From contig NW_005195584.1 of the NCBI RefSeq assembly GCF_000372725.1, forward strand, positions 130,341-194,340: a stretch of DNA of 64,000 nucleotides, in the 5' to 3' direction. Below the pieces are notes generated by a model, which saw only the letters and a program-made list of their open reading frames with translations, had not been told where the DNA came from and did not search any database. Origin of the DNA: Emiliania huxleyi CCMP1516. Its lineage: Eukaryota > Haptophyta > Isochrysidales > Noelaerhabdaceae. Below are positions 1-11,800 of the stretch, piece by piece (the first letter of the stretch is position 1; the number at the start of each line of letters is the position of its first letter). The position numbers were made by a program, and so were the translations under genes.

Positions 1-385
1 CAAGCTTGTTGAAGATCCCGAGAACCAGTTTAAACTGGAACCGGCCTTCATACATGGCCCTGAAGGCCTGCTCACCTTTAAGCATGCTCATTGGGATAAG
101 CACGTGATCCCAGACAAAAAGGCCACGCCACCAAATCATTAAAGCGGTCCACTTGAGGAGCCCTTTGCGAAAGAGCTCTTGCTGCTTGTCGTCCAGAGTA
201 AACTCAATGCAGAGCACGACCCCGTCTCGCTCATGCTCTTGGAGCTCCGGTTCGTTTAACTTTGCCTCGGCTCCAGCGACGCCACTTCTCTGTAACCGCC
301 AGACCTGCTGCACGTAATCCATGCAGAGCGGCCGGCTGCTGGCATCATAAATCCGCGAACAAACGAAAAAAAACACTTCGTTCAT
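1..385 (-). CDS. hypothetical protein, 5' part only (runs off left edge)
   Basis: Reading the minus strand from an ATG at 385 gives an uninterrupted frame of 128 codons to the window edge; its end lies outside the window. I do not recognise the family. The visible part has an acidic/polar stretch around residues 45-70 and an aromatic, hydrophobic segment near residues 80-95 (a run of Leu, Met, Ile, Trp, Phe) that may be a membrane-associated helix. Stops lie in frame just upstream of the ATG (around 397 and 409), so this ATG is the first possible start of the exon, but an upstream exon cannot be excluded. Composition is less GC-rich than the neighbouring plus-strand genes. Confidence 0.4.
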   Translation of the reverse strand, partial: MNEVFFFVCSRIYDASSRPLCMDYVQQVWRLQRSGVAGAEAKLNEPELQEHERDGVVLCIEFTLDDKQQELFRKGLLKWTALMIWWRGLFVWDHVLIPMSMLKGEQAFRAMYEGRFQFKLVLGIFNKL

Positions 386-595
386 GTTCGTTCGCTAAGT
401 GTTTGTTCATGTACGCGAACAGCAGACACTGGTTATGCAACCCACGAGACTTATTATGAATCCGCACGCCGGGCAACCTGCCGACATGGCAGTTGCGACG
501 GCGCTTTCACACACATTCCCTGGCGTGGGGTCTCCTCTAAAGAGCGGTGGACCAAGACGCCGCGCGAAGATGCAGACAAAACACGCCGGCCGAAC

Positions 596-1705
596 ATGCT
601 GCCGAGTGGGCCAGACGGACAGCGGCCCGCGCAGCCTCCACCAGATGTGGGCCTCGCCGTGCGACAGCCCCGACAAGCACCACCGCTGCTAGGCTTTCCA
701 GACGGCCGGCCGCCGCTGCGAGAATGTGGCAAGCGCAACGCTTCAGGGATGTTTGCTGCCTACCTCCCGCCGCCACCACCTGCTCTGCGGGCTGGACAGC
801 CTGTCGCCGGTGATGCGAGTCGGCCGGCGATGCCGCCCCTCTTCGACTTTGGCGACGACGAATGGCCGATCGACGACCCGGCCTTCATGGAAGAGATCGC
901 GCGCATCGAGCGAGGACATGCTCAACAAGTGGGCGCCGTCGACAGCGGCCCTCTGCCGCCGCTTCGGCGGCGCCTTGCCTTCGAAGCGAAGCGCGCGCAG
1001 GCAGGCGCCTCTTCGCTGGACCCGATTCCGCCTGCGCCGCCTGCCCGCCAGCTCGGCGCAGTCCGGTCGCCCTTTGGGCAGCCGCAACTACCGCAGGCGG
1101 CTGCCGAGGCCTCAGTCGCTCCAGCGCCGTGCGGCTCGGCCTCTGGATCGAGCTGGGACGCTGCTTTCGCGACGCCAGCCGGCCCCGCCTCTGGATCGAG
1201 CTGGGAGTTTGCTCCAGCGACGCGCTTCAGTCTTGCCGATCCGCCTCCCCCGACCCTCCCCCGGCCAGCGCGAGCTCGCGCTCCCACTGCAGCGCGAGGC
1301 CACGCTCCCACTGCAGCGGCCGGGCCTCTCGGCGGCGAAGCGTACGTCGAGATGCTCAAGGCCTTCGGCAACGAGCTCCGCGTCAAATGCGGCTGGCCGG
1401 CGGAGAGCGCGGACGCCTTTGTCGCGCAGTACTCGGCGCCGACGGCGCTGCAGGAGCAGGGCGCCAACGGCGTGGCGGGCGCGCTGCGGTCGCGCAACGA
1501 GCGCCTCTGCAGCAACCAGTACGGCAGGCGCGGCCGCGAGCCCGAGACGCCGTCGGTCATCAGCGACGACCTCGAGCGCTCGGTCGAGCGGCCGTCCGAG
1601 CAGGGTGTGTTGTGGTTCTTGCCCAAAAATGCGTGTGGTTTTTGCCCATGCACATTTTTTGCATTTTTGCATTATGTTGCATATCGCACATATCATGGCA
1701 TCTGA
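596..1705 (+). CDS. hypothetical proline-rich protein, C-terminus replaced by transposon TIR
   Basis: ATG at 596 opens a 369-codon frame. Residues 1-245 are Pro/Ala/Ser-rich and probably disordered, with a repeated GSASGSSWDAAF/GPASGSSWEFAP segment at about residues 182-205. From about residue 247 the sequence becomes globular (AYVEMLKAFGNELRVKCGW and onward), with a helical, charged stretch to about residue 338. From nucleotide 1611 the frame runs into the terminal inverted repeat of the element at 1611-3610, so the last 30 or so residues are transposon-encoded. The natural C-terminus is lost or lies beyond the element; the plus-strand gene at 3614-5041 may be the other half. Family not recognised. 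Confidence 0.4.
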   Translation: MLPSGPDGQRPAQPPPDVGLAVRQPRQAPPLLGFPDGRPPLRECGKRNASGMFAAYLPPPPPALRAGQPVAGDASRPAMPPLFDFGDDEWPIDDPAFMEEIARIERGHAQQVGAVDSGPLPPLRRRLAFEAKRAQAGASSLDPIPPAPPARQLGAVRSPFGQPQLPQAAAEASVAPAPCGSASGSSWDAAFATPAGPASGSSWEFAPATRFSLADPPPPTLPRPARARAPTAARGHAPTAAAGPLGGEAYVEMLKAFGNELRVKCGWPAESADAFVAQYSAPTALQEQGANGVAGALRSRNERLCSNQYGRRGREPETPSVISDDLERSVERPSEQGVLWFLPKNACGFCPCTFFAFLHYVAYRTYHGI

Positions 1706-1945
1706 ACGCATTATTGTGCATTCAAGACTGCATTCTGAATTTTTGCATTTTGCGCGTGTTTGCATTTCGTTGCATTTGCATTTTTTGCATTTTGCGCGTG
1801 TTTGCATTTCGTTGCATTTGCATTTTGTGCATTTTGCGCGTGTTTGCATCTCGTTGCATTATGCGTTCGGTGGGCAACTGCATTTTAGCTGTGCTTTTTC
1901 TGCATTCTTTGCATTCGGCGGGAAACTGCATTAGTTGCATGGAGT
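1611..1945 (+). repeat. left terminal inverted repeat of MULE-like element
   Basis: Pairs with 3276-3610 in inverse orientation. The outer 45 bp match almost perfectly; the inner part is an array of GCATTTTGCGCGTGTTTGCA-type units with variable copy number between the two ends. Confidence 0.75.
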
Positions 1946-1983
1946 CACTGACACACGCGACACGGCCTCCATTGCGTGTGCAC

Positions 1984-2376
1984 CTAATCCTCCAAAAAGA
2001 TAATGACGTCCATACCAGGGTGCTTGCTGTGGCGGTCGACTACAATCTCGTACTCCGTGCACAAGTAAGCAACCGCAGTGCGAACATCAGTGCGGGTCAA
2101 GTGCTTGTCCGCCGAGCTGACAGTGCAAAACAAGTCGTCAAAGGTGCACCTGAGCTCTCCTCCGAGGTGCTCAAGAGCCGCACCGGCCGCGCGGACAAGA
2201 GCAACGACGGCGGCGAGGTCAGAGTCAGCAGCAGATGAGGCAGCAGCAGATGAGGTGGAGGGACCGGACGAAGTGCTGCTCGCGGTGGGTGCCGGTCGCC
2301 GGGGGCGCCGGGGGGGGGCGCTAACAGACCTCTTGCGCCCGCCTAGCCAACAAAATGGTGTATCATCTTGATGCAT
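1984..2376 (-). CDS. hypothetical ORF inside the MULE-like element
   Basis: A 130-codon minus-strand frame downstream of the SWIM ORF inside the same element. The first 50 residues are Ser/Pro/Arg low complexity; the C-terminal 75 residues (LEHLGGELRCTFDDLF and following, to LCTEYEIVVDRHSKHPGMDV) look like a small folded domain, with an alternating helix/strand pattern resembling a winged helix. It may be a separate accessory protein or a downstream exon of the SWIM gene. The start is not certain. No family recognised. Confidence 0.35.
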   Translation of the reverse strand: MHQDDTPFCWLGGRKRSVSAPPRRPRRPAPTASSTSSGPSTSSAAASSAADSDLAAVVALVRAAGAALEHLGGELRCTFDDLFCTVSSADKHLTRTDVRTAVAYLCTEYEIVVDRHSKHPGMDVIIFLED

Positions 2377-2483
2377 GCAAACTTCTACATTAGAGGAGGC
2401 AGGAACCGGAGCCAGATGGCCGAAGGGATGGACTGCTCAAGGGCCTCCCATTGTCCTTGGCCTTGCCTACTCAGCAACATGCA

Positions 2484-3278
2484 TCACTGATCTAAGGGGG
2501 GGTTGTTGTTGCCTGACGCAAGCGCATCCGGCGCCCAGTCGTCAGGCGCGGAATCCCAACCGTCATCAGGGCGGTCCTCCTCCTCCGCAGAGACCACGTC
2601 CCCATCTGGCTGCTGGGTTAGAGCCTTCTTCGTCTTAGTCGGCCGGTGGGCTGCGCGCCTCCCGGATGTCGGCTGAACCAAAGCTTTGAGAAATTGCAAA
2701 TCATATCCACCTGTCCCCTCCTCATTGGTCAAGTCCCAAAAGGCGGTTGCAGCGACTAGATGTGAGCAAATGCCAGTCTTCCGGAACGCCTTGCAGGTGC
2801 ATACGAGCTTGCCAGGGTTGTAGCGGTTTGGGGGGAGGGGAGGCTCCGCGCCGCCCCCTAGCGGCGGGAAGAGGCAGTGCATGCTCTGGCAAATGCGGAT
2901 ACTTGCCACCAGCACTCCCTTGGTGCAGTCACCGTCGTCAGCAGCAAGGTAGGCCTTGTCCTGCCTTGGCTCCAGGCCAAGCAGCAGCCTATTGTAGTCT
3001 GAAATAGCTGCCTTGGTGAGCTTTGTGCCAACCCGCAGCACATAGTACAGAGTTGGACTGTTGGTCATCGACTGGTTTTTGCTTTTCATTAGCATTGTCT
3101 TTCCACTCTCTACAAGCATGATGGCCTTCTGAACCATGTTGGTGTTGAGGTGCTCATCAGAGGTGAAGAGAAGTTTCTCTGGCAGGGAGGTGGTGTCACG
3201 CAATGCAATTTTTGGTAGCAGCTCGACCAGGACCGTCTCAAGTGGCTGGCGCAATTTTCCCATGAGGGTCCGCACCAT
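2484..3278 (-). CDS. SWIM-type zinc finger protein of MULE-like element
   Basis: ATG at 3278, just inside the right TIR, opens 264 codons on the minus strand. Residues about 155-178 read KLVCTCKAFRKTGICSHL, which is the CxC...CxH pattern of a SWIM zinc finger, the C-terminal module of Mutator-like transposases. The N-terminal 150 residues show no DDE motif that I can recognise, and the C-terminus is acidic (EEEDRPDDGWDSAPDDW). The larger frame extending to 3611 only adds TIR-encoded repeats and is not used as start. Probably the remnant of a longer transposase or an accessory DNA-binding protein. Confidence 0.55.
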   Translation of the reverse strand: MVRTLMGKLRQPLETVLVELLPKIALRDTTSLPEKLLFTSDEHLNTNMVQKAIMLVESGKTMLMKSKNQSMTNSPTLYYVLRVGTKLTKAAISDYNRLLLGLEPRQDKAYLAADDGDCTKGVLVASIRICQSMHCLFPPLGGGAEPPLPPNRYNPGKLVCTCKAFRKTGICSHLVAATAFWDLTNEEGTGGYDLQFLKALVQPTSGRRAAHRPTKTKKALTQQPDGDVVSAEEEDRPDDGWDSAPDDWAPDALASGNNNPPLDQ

Positions 3279-3610
3279 ATAATGCAACGAAATGCAATCA
3301 CGCGCAAAATGCAGAAAATGCAAATGCAACGAGATGCAAACACGCGCAAAATGCAGAAAATGCAAATGCAACGAAATGCAACGAGATGCAAACACGCGCA
3401 AAATGCAGAAAATGCAAATGCAACGAAATGCAACGAGATGCAAACACGCGCAAAATGCAGAAAATGCAAATATTGCATAATGCAACGAGATGCAAACAGC
3501 GAATGCAGTTGTAATGCAGTTGTAATGCAGGTCAATGCATGCGAATGCAAAAAATGCAAAAAACGCAATGCATGGGCAAAAACCACACGCATTTTTGGGC
3601 AAGAACCACA
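3276..3610 (-). repeat. right terminal inverted repeat of MULE-like element
   Basis: Inverse copy of 1611-1945; contains three to four units of the CAAAATGCAGAAAATGCAAA type. Frames through it give M/Q/K/C-rich peptides on both strands that are not genes. Confidence 0.75.
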
Positions 3611-3613
3611 CTT

Positions 3614-5041
3614 ATGCCGCCGTGCGACGGCATCATGGCCGTCTGCTCGTGGGGCCAGCCCGATGGGGTGCGCTGATCCCACATACCCTTGTGCTACGGC
3701 CCCGCCGCGCCGACTCACCCGCGCCGCTCGTGCCCGCGCTGCGCGCCGCAGCTCAAGGAGCCCAACCCCGCGTCGATCGCCGCCAACCACACGGCGGGCT
3801 TCTACGACGCCAAGGGCAAGCCGTCGCACGAGCTCAACTTCATCCACTACGGCGAGCGCTTCGCTGGCAAGCGCTACCGCGCGCTCGACTGCTGCAACGC
3901 TCGACTGAGCTGGCAAAGCCACAACGAGAAGCCGCCGCCCGCGCTCTTCCGCGAATCGGCGCGGCTCACGGCGTCGGCGCTGCGGCTCGCGGCGCTCGGC
4001 GGCACGAGCTTCGCGCTCACCGAGGGAGAGGACGTGAACTCTCGCGACTACCTCCCGCTCGGCCTCAAGGAGTGCGCGGTGCGCACCGGCGACCTTTCGC
4101 GCGTGTTCAAGGAGCACTACGCCAAGGTCTTTCGGCGCCCGCCGCCTGGCGCGTCCATCGGTTGGCTGCAGACGGCGTCGCTGCTGACGGCGTACGAGTT
4201 CGTGGATGACGACCGCGTGCGGCGCTTCCTCCTCGTGCGCCCCATCCCCAGCCGCAGCGGCTCGACGATCAGCGCCTGCGCGGCCGGCGGCGGCAAGGCC
4301 GCCAATGGCGGATGCGACCGCCGCATCATCTGCTCGCTCGTGATCGCCGCCGGCGACGACGAGGCGGCGACGTTCATCGACGCCGGCCCGCCCGCGGCGC
4401 CGCGCAACCTGCACCGGCACGGCGTGGTCATTCGCACGGCAAAGCAGTGGGGCGTGAGCAGCGAGCACGTGGCCGCCGACGCGGACCTGCCGGGCTACGA
4501 AGACGGCTGGGGTGCGCCCGTCGGCAGCGCCAACGCTGGCGTGGCGCGCACCGACGCCTTCTACGTGTCTCTCGTCGCGCCGTGCGGCCACCTGCTGTGG
4601 CACGAGGCGGCGTACGATCCCCAGAAAAGGATCAACATCGACACCGTCAAGGATGGCGACTGCATTCAGGTCAGCGGCGCGACGGTCGCGAGCCGCAGGC
4701 GCGCGTGCTCGCTGCTGTGTCCGGCGCCCTCGGCCAAGCCGTGCCCGCAGAGCGCCGAGAGCGAGCAGCCGTGCAAGCAGCTGTGCCAGACGTGCGGCAA
4801 CGGCCGCAAACCTGTCAACGTCAAGCTTTTCCTCGATGGCTCGTGCATCTGCGCATTCAACGACCCCAATGGCGGCGGTGTCAAGATCAAAGTCGAGGGG
4901 CGCTGGTGCTGCCGCAAGGGCAAGACCGAGGAGAGCCGCAAGGCCTCGTGCGCCGTGTGCGACGAGATCCGCCCAGCCGTCTGCGAGCGGATTGCCGAGC
5001 GCGTAGCCGCAAAAGCCCTCTGCCGGGTCTGCCGCTCGTGA
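3614..5041 (+). CDS. hypothetical cysteine-containing protein, in-frame TGA near N-terminus
   Basis: ATG at 3614, three bases outside the transposon, starts a frame that reads MPPCDGIMAVCSWGQPDGVR, meets TGA at 3674-3676 and then stays open in the same frame to 5041 (about 455 codons). The conserved-looking Cys pairs on both sides of the TGA (C..C before, CPRC after) suggest that the frame was once continuous. The body (KEPNPASIAANHTAGFYDAK to RRFLLVRPIPSR) appears folded; the C-terminal 120 residues are rich in Cys (CSLLCPAPSAKPCPQS, CKQLCQTCGNG, CRVCRS), probably metal-binding. Function unknown. Could be a pseudogene, a readthrough case, or the 3' half of the 596-1705 gene separated by the transposon. 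Confidence 0.45.
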
Positions 5042-5762
5042 ACGAGGGAATCGTGCGGTCGGGGAGGGTCGGGGAGGGTCGGGGAGGGTCGGAGAACGGG
5101 AAGGACGAAACTCAGTCGAAAGACCCCAGATTGGCACCTCCTTGCCTCTCTGGACAGGGTGGCCAGCCAAAACGGTCAAACTCAGTCTCTGCAGAGTCCA
5201 CCGAGGTAGATCATACTGAAAAAAATGTTCTACAACATTTTGTTCAATCTAAATTTGCGCTGCGCGCTGCAAAGTGGTATACTTCTTTGGAGCCGCCGGT
5301 TCCCACCACGCCCATCCAGGATTTATTATGCAACCCACGAGACCGAATCGGAACAGCGAGCTGAGTCATTGTGCAGAACTGGCCAGGAGGTCAATGTTTG
5401 TTCGCCGCGGGGGGATGCATCACCGTGAGCACTGCGCTCGCGCAAGAGTGAGGGCCGGCGCGGGAGAGGCGTATCCAGCCAGACCTAGAAAAGGCTGTAC
5501 TCTCCGTCTTGCATAGCTTCTCAGTAAACTCACCTAAGGAAAACTACGCAGGCGCTGTACTGTAATGCAGAATGCGCTGTGCAGGCGGAGGTGGCACCGA
5601 GGCGGTATTATGTGCACGCCCTGCCTCGTTTTGAGCAAAAGCACGGTACTTCTTCCTTTACCCATCCCAGCAGGCGCTCAACTCTTGCGCGACCCGAAGC
5701 CGGCGACTCTCAGTGACCCTCACCCAAAAAAGAAATGCGTCGGCCAGCTGCGCGCCGCCCAG
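5042..5762. other. intergenic, no gene seen
   Basis: Holds a short tandem GGTCGGGGAGGGTCGG tract at about 5060-5095, the right 18-bp repeat (5326-5343), and an AT-richer stretch at 5200-5290. The last bases before 5763 (CGCCGCCCAG) could be a splice acceptor for the nucleoporin gene. Confidence 0.4.
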
Positions 5763-7184
5763 ATGCTCTTGACTGATAAAGAGAACTGCGGGGGCACGCG
5801 GAAGCGACGGCTGGGGGAGGCCGGCGGGGCGTTTGCTTCTTTCGCCAAGGTCTCCGCCGCCGCCGCCGCCGCCGCCGCCGCTGACGACGACCGCATCGAG
5901 TCGCCTCCCGCCGCCGCGCCAAAAAGGCACCGGACTTTGGACGGGGCCGACGCGGTGGTGCTGCGCGAGGCGGAGGAGGCGGCGCGTTCCATCCGCTCGC
6001 AGGTCGCCGTCGAGCGCAGCCGAGCGCTTGAGGCCGCGGGTAACCTGCGCGAGGCTGCGTCGCGTGTCGCTGAGGGCGAGGCTGCCCGCGCGCGCAGCGA
6101 GGCGATGCGGTTGACGACGGAGGCGCAGGAGGAGGCGGAGCAGATCCGCCAGGCGGCGCGCCGCGAGGTGGCCCACCTCTCCTCCGAGGCGGCTCGCCTC
6201 CGCGCAGAGGTTGCGGCCGAGCAGCGCCAGCTGACTACGCTCAAGGTGCGCGCGCCCTCCCCACCCCCTCCCCCCTCCCCGCACACTTGCCCGCCGTGAG
6301 CGCACACTTCCCTGTAGGAGCAAACGCGCGCCGCCGAGGCCGCTGCCGCCGCCGCCGCCGCCGGCGCCAAGCAAGCCGAGGCTGCTCGCGATGCCGCCGC
6401 CTCCGCCGCCCCCGCCCCCGCCCCCGCCGTGCCGTCCGCGCTGCCGCCCGCGCCAGTGACGTTCGGGGCGCCGCCCGCGGGGGCGGAGGCGGCGGCGGCT
6501 TCGGCCCCCGCCGCGTCCCCTCCCGCGGTTGTTCCGCCCGCTTCCGCCGGTTTAAGTTTGGGCGGGGGGCCGCCGCCCGCCGCCGCACCGCGGGCTTGGA
6601 CGGGTTTCAGTTTTGGGGCGGGCGCGCCCCCGCCGGCGCAGCCTACTTTGGGTTCCGACGCGCCCGCGGTGGCCGCCCCGCCCGCCGCGGTTGCTCCCGC
6701 GGGGGGCGCGCCCTCATTGGGCGCTCCTCGGGGGGTTTGGCCCGCCCCGCCCCGCCACAACATTAACCCCCCCACCCCCCCCCCCCCCGGCCCGTGCCTG
6801 CAGGCGCCCCCTCCGGCACGCCCTCCCTCTCCTTTGGGGGGGGCGCCTCCGCCGCGCCGCCCACCTTTGGCGCCTCGCCCGCATTCGGACAGCCGGTGCC
6901 GGCGGCAGCAGCAGCAGCATCACCAGCAGCAGCGGGCTCACCCCTCCCCCTCCCCCTCCCCCCCTCCTCAGGCCCCACCAAGTAGCGGCGGCGCCTTTGC
7001 ATTCGGCGGCGCGCAGCCGGCCGCCCCCGCCGCAGCACCCGCCTTCGGCGCGGCGGCGCCGGCCTTTGGTGGCGGCGCGGGCGCGCCCGCCGCCGGCGGT
7101 GGCGGCTTTGCCATCGGGGCCGGTCCGGCGGCGCCGGCGGGTCGCACCGTTCGCCGGTTCCGCCGGCCGGGAGGCCGTAAGTGA
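5763..7184 (+). CDS. FG-repeat nucleoporin (Nup1/Nup153/Nup136-like tail)
   Basis: Exons: 5763-6245, 6318-6720, 6804 to about 6935, 6972-7184. The first intron is GT-AG; the second reads best as GC-AG (G|gcgctc...ctgcag|GC, phase 1). The third boundary is ambiguous because of GCA repeats. Residues 1-60 contain a basic patch (TRKRR, PKRHR); 75-160 form an Ala/Glu/Arg coiled coil. From exon 2 on, the chain is Ala/Pro/Gly-rich with FG-type motifs (VTFGAP, FSFGAG, LSFGGG, PTFGAS, PAFGQP, FAFGGA, PAFGAA, PAFGGG) and ends GRTVRRFRRPGGRK, like the basic C-terminal tail of Nup153-class nuclear-basket proteins. Predicted role: nuclear pore permeability or basket. The start could be further upstream (in-frame to 5565). 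Confidence 0.6.
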
Positions 7185-8820
<1,636 letters not shown>

Positions 8821-11800
8821 ATGATAGTCCGCGTCGCTCTGAGTGAGAGCGGGACAATCACCATGTACGTCGGCGACCCTGAGGCTGTCACCGTCGAGCG
8901 CTTCATACAGCAACTCATCCCACGCGTTCGCGCACGGGCATGGTCCCTCGCCGTGGACGATGCCTCCCTCCTGCACTTGTGGCTGCACGGCGAACGGATG
9001 CGGGAGTCCCGCCACCTTTCCTCGTATGCCACGGAGATCAACGCTGGCGCCTCGGCTCGGATGCTCTCTTTCCGTATGCCAATCGAGCTCGAGTCTGCGT
9101 CAGAGCTCGAGCCTGTGTCAAGCGTCGCCCAGAATGAGGCTGCAAGCGGCTACCCTGTCGAGCCGCTCCTGGTGGAGCTTGGCTCCGACACCTCGTGCCT
9201 GTGCGCCATCTGTCAGATGGTCATGTGCAACCCGACATCAGCGTGCTCTGCGGGGCATGCTGCCTGCGAGAAGTGCCTCTTCGTGTGGTGCGTGCGCAGC
9301 AGCAGCCACGACGGCGCGGCTCTTTGCCCGTGCTGCTGCGAGGAGATCGACCCGAGTGGCTTCACGCCCGCCAACGAGATCCGCGAGCGGATCGATGCGA
9401 TGCACTCCCGGTGCGACAGCTTTGGCTGCCACTGGGCGGGCACCATCTCGGAGCTGAACGCTCACCGTGCTGTCTGCCAGCAGCGGTTGGTTTCCTGTCC
9501 GCTCGGGTGCGGCCTGAGCGACACGGCCGGCCGGATGCGCGACCATGAAAAGGTGTGCGAGCGGCGGCTGCTGCTGTGCTGCGCGTGTGGCGGGTCAGTC
9601 CGCTCGAACCGTGCGGTCGACCACCTCACCGTTTGCCCAATGGTGCCGATGCCCTGCCCGCTCGGCTGCGGGAAGACTGTCGCCCGCCAGGAGCTGCTCG
9701 CGCACAAAAACGTGTGCCCTCGCGCGCCTGTGAGCTGCGTCTTTGCCCACCAAGGCTGCCCGGCGCGCATGCTCCGCTCGGAACTGCCCAAGCACTGCGC
9801 CGACAACGTGCAGTACCACGCCAGCCTCGTGGCCAAGCGCGAGAAGAGCGTGCTGAGCGCCGCGGCCAAGCGTGAGCGCGAGCTGATGGACGAGATTCGC
9901 GCCGCGAAGCGCGCGCGCACCGATCTTGAGAGGCAGCTGGAAGAGGCGCGCAGTGGGTCTCCGACGCCCGCCGTGCACAACGCACTCGAGGAGTCGGCCG
10001 CGTTCGAGGACGATGCTGCTGTCGAGTCGCCCCTTGAGCAGCGGGGACATGGCGACCCCCGGCTGGCACAGCTTGAGGTGTTGCTCTCGCACGATGAGTG
10101 GGAGCCTGTGGCCGGCCGCGAGGCGCTGTGGGAGGAGGTTCGGGTGCTTCTCAACGCGAAGCCGCACCTGCGCACCTATCTGTCGCTTCCGTCCTTCGAG
10201 CCCACCGCCGCCGGCGCGGCTACCAAGGCGTGCTTGACTCGGTGCGAGATCGCGGGACACGAGATGGTGCCGCTCTACCTCGACGAGCGTTTCTCGTGCG
10301 CTTGCGCCTGCGAGCACGGGGGCGACCTCTGGACCTGCTCGGCGTGCGGCGCCACTTTCTGCTTCCCGTGTGTGCTGTCAAAGGGCCGAGGCGCGGCGAC
10401 GCTTGCGGCGCTCGAAAGCGAGCTGTCGCATGCCGAGTGGGAGCTCGTCGACGATGACGACTGGCAGTTTGCGCTATGGGAGCGGCTGGCAGCTCTCCTT
10501 CGTGCAGAGCCTTCCCTGCGCACGATTCTGAGCATCCCCGAGGCGCACGCGTACCCAGAGGCGTGCCAGTCTGAGTGCATGCTCGACGTCGCGCGCGGCT
10601 CCGGCCCGGTCCCGTTGCTCAAGCACTTTGTCGACCACGTGGACGGCGGAGGCAGCACGCCGCTCCACCATGCGGCGGCTGCTGGCGACGCACGTCTGTT
10701 GGCGGCGCTCCTTGCCGACGCCAGCGCGCGCGGCTCGCGCAACAAGGTGCGCGGCGTCCTGCGCCACACGGACGCCGAGGGCAACACGCCGCTGCACCTG
10801 GCTGCGGAGGTGGGATCGGCGATTTGCATGTCGCTGCTCCTCGAGGCGCGAGCTGACCCAAACTTCGCCACCTCCGTCGAGGATGGCGTGTCGTTTGCTG
10901 GTCCGCCCGACCGCCTCCCACCGCTGCGCGTTGTGGCGGACACGGCTTGCGCTAGGCTCCTTCTCGCAGCTGGCGCTTGCGGTGGCAGTGCGCTCTTCGA
11001 CGCGGCACGCGCCGGCTGCGCGGATTCGGTGGCCACGCTGCTTGATGCCGGCGTGAGTGCGCTGAGCCCGGGCCCAAGCGGGTGCACGCCGCTTTGCGCC
11101 GCAGCCGGTGCCGGCCACGCGGTGGTGGTGGCAGCCCTCCTCGGCGCTGCTGAGGACGCCGATGTCCTCGGTGCTGCATCAGACGAGCTGGTGAAGGCGC
11201 TCCAGGTGTCCGTGCGCGGTAACCATTTCGCGGCTCTCAAGCTGCTGCTCGATGACGGGCGCGTGAGCCTCGATCGGAGCAAGATGTCGGGCGGCGTCCC
11301 GGTGCTGCGACAAGCTCGCGAGGCTGGCGCATGCCAGTGCGCGCTGATGCTGATGGAGGCCGGCGCGATTGACGAGGACGCGCAAGGCTTCAATCTGCTC
11401 AGCGGCGACGAGCTCATTGAGATTGTCCGGTGGATCGGCGCGAACGCCGCCTTCCCCTTCGCGCTCTCTTGCCGCGAGGCGCGCGACGCTGTGCACGCCT
11501 TCCTGCCAAAGCAGCGCAAGTCGGGATCGCCGCTCTTTACGTCGCTTCACGCCATGTGCGCTAGCGAATCGCTCTTTGACTGGTCGGTTCAGGCCGGCAT
11601 GCCCTGGCCCGAGACGTTGAAGACCGACCGGCTCTGCCAGTACGCTGCCGAGCACGGACGGCTCGAGCTGTTGCAGCGAGCGCGTGCCGCTGGGTGCCCC
11701 TGGGAGTCGATTGTGCCGCTTGACGCTTGGGAGTCGCAGCGCCGCCACGGCAGCCCCTACAAGGACAACAAGGAACGCCGCCTATCCACGGTTGAGCAGG

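Larger units (their letters stand above)
1611..3610. mobile_element. MULE-like DNA transposon with ~330-bp terminal inverted repeats
   Basis: Exactly 2000 bp lie between TGTGGTTCTTGCCCAAAAAT at 1611 and its reverse complement ending at 3610. The two ends remain inverted repeats for about 330 bp (1611-1945 and 3276-3610), largely built of short GCATTTTGCGCGTG/TTTGCAT units. The core (1946-3275) reads only on the minus strand and encodes a SWIM zinc-finger protein. Long TIRs plus SWIM are typical of Mutator-like elements; the usual DDE catalytic region is not seen, so this copy is probably non-autonomous or truncated. I found no 8-11-bp target duplication: flanks CAGGGTGTGT and CTTATGCCGC differ. 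Confidence 0.65.
433..5343. mobile_element. putative 4.9-kb inserted unit bounded by 18-bp direct repeats
   Basis: The 18-mer TTATGCAACCCACGAGAC occurs at 433-450 and again, same orientation, at 5326-5343. TTATTATG also occurs next to both copies. The interval contains two plus-strand genes of unknown function (596-1705 and 3614-5041) and a nested MULE-like element. An exact 18-bp direct repeat fits a target-site duplication of a retroelement-like insertion, but I see no reverse transcriptase or transposase outside the nested element and no poly(A). Ectopic recombination or a shared repeat fragment is an alternative. Confidence 0.35.

Noticed and set aside
3110-5179. 689-codon minus-strand frame
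   Set aside because: It is Ala/Arg/Val-rich antisense of the plus-strand gene at 3614-5041 and then runs into TIR repeats; no domain seen.
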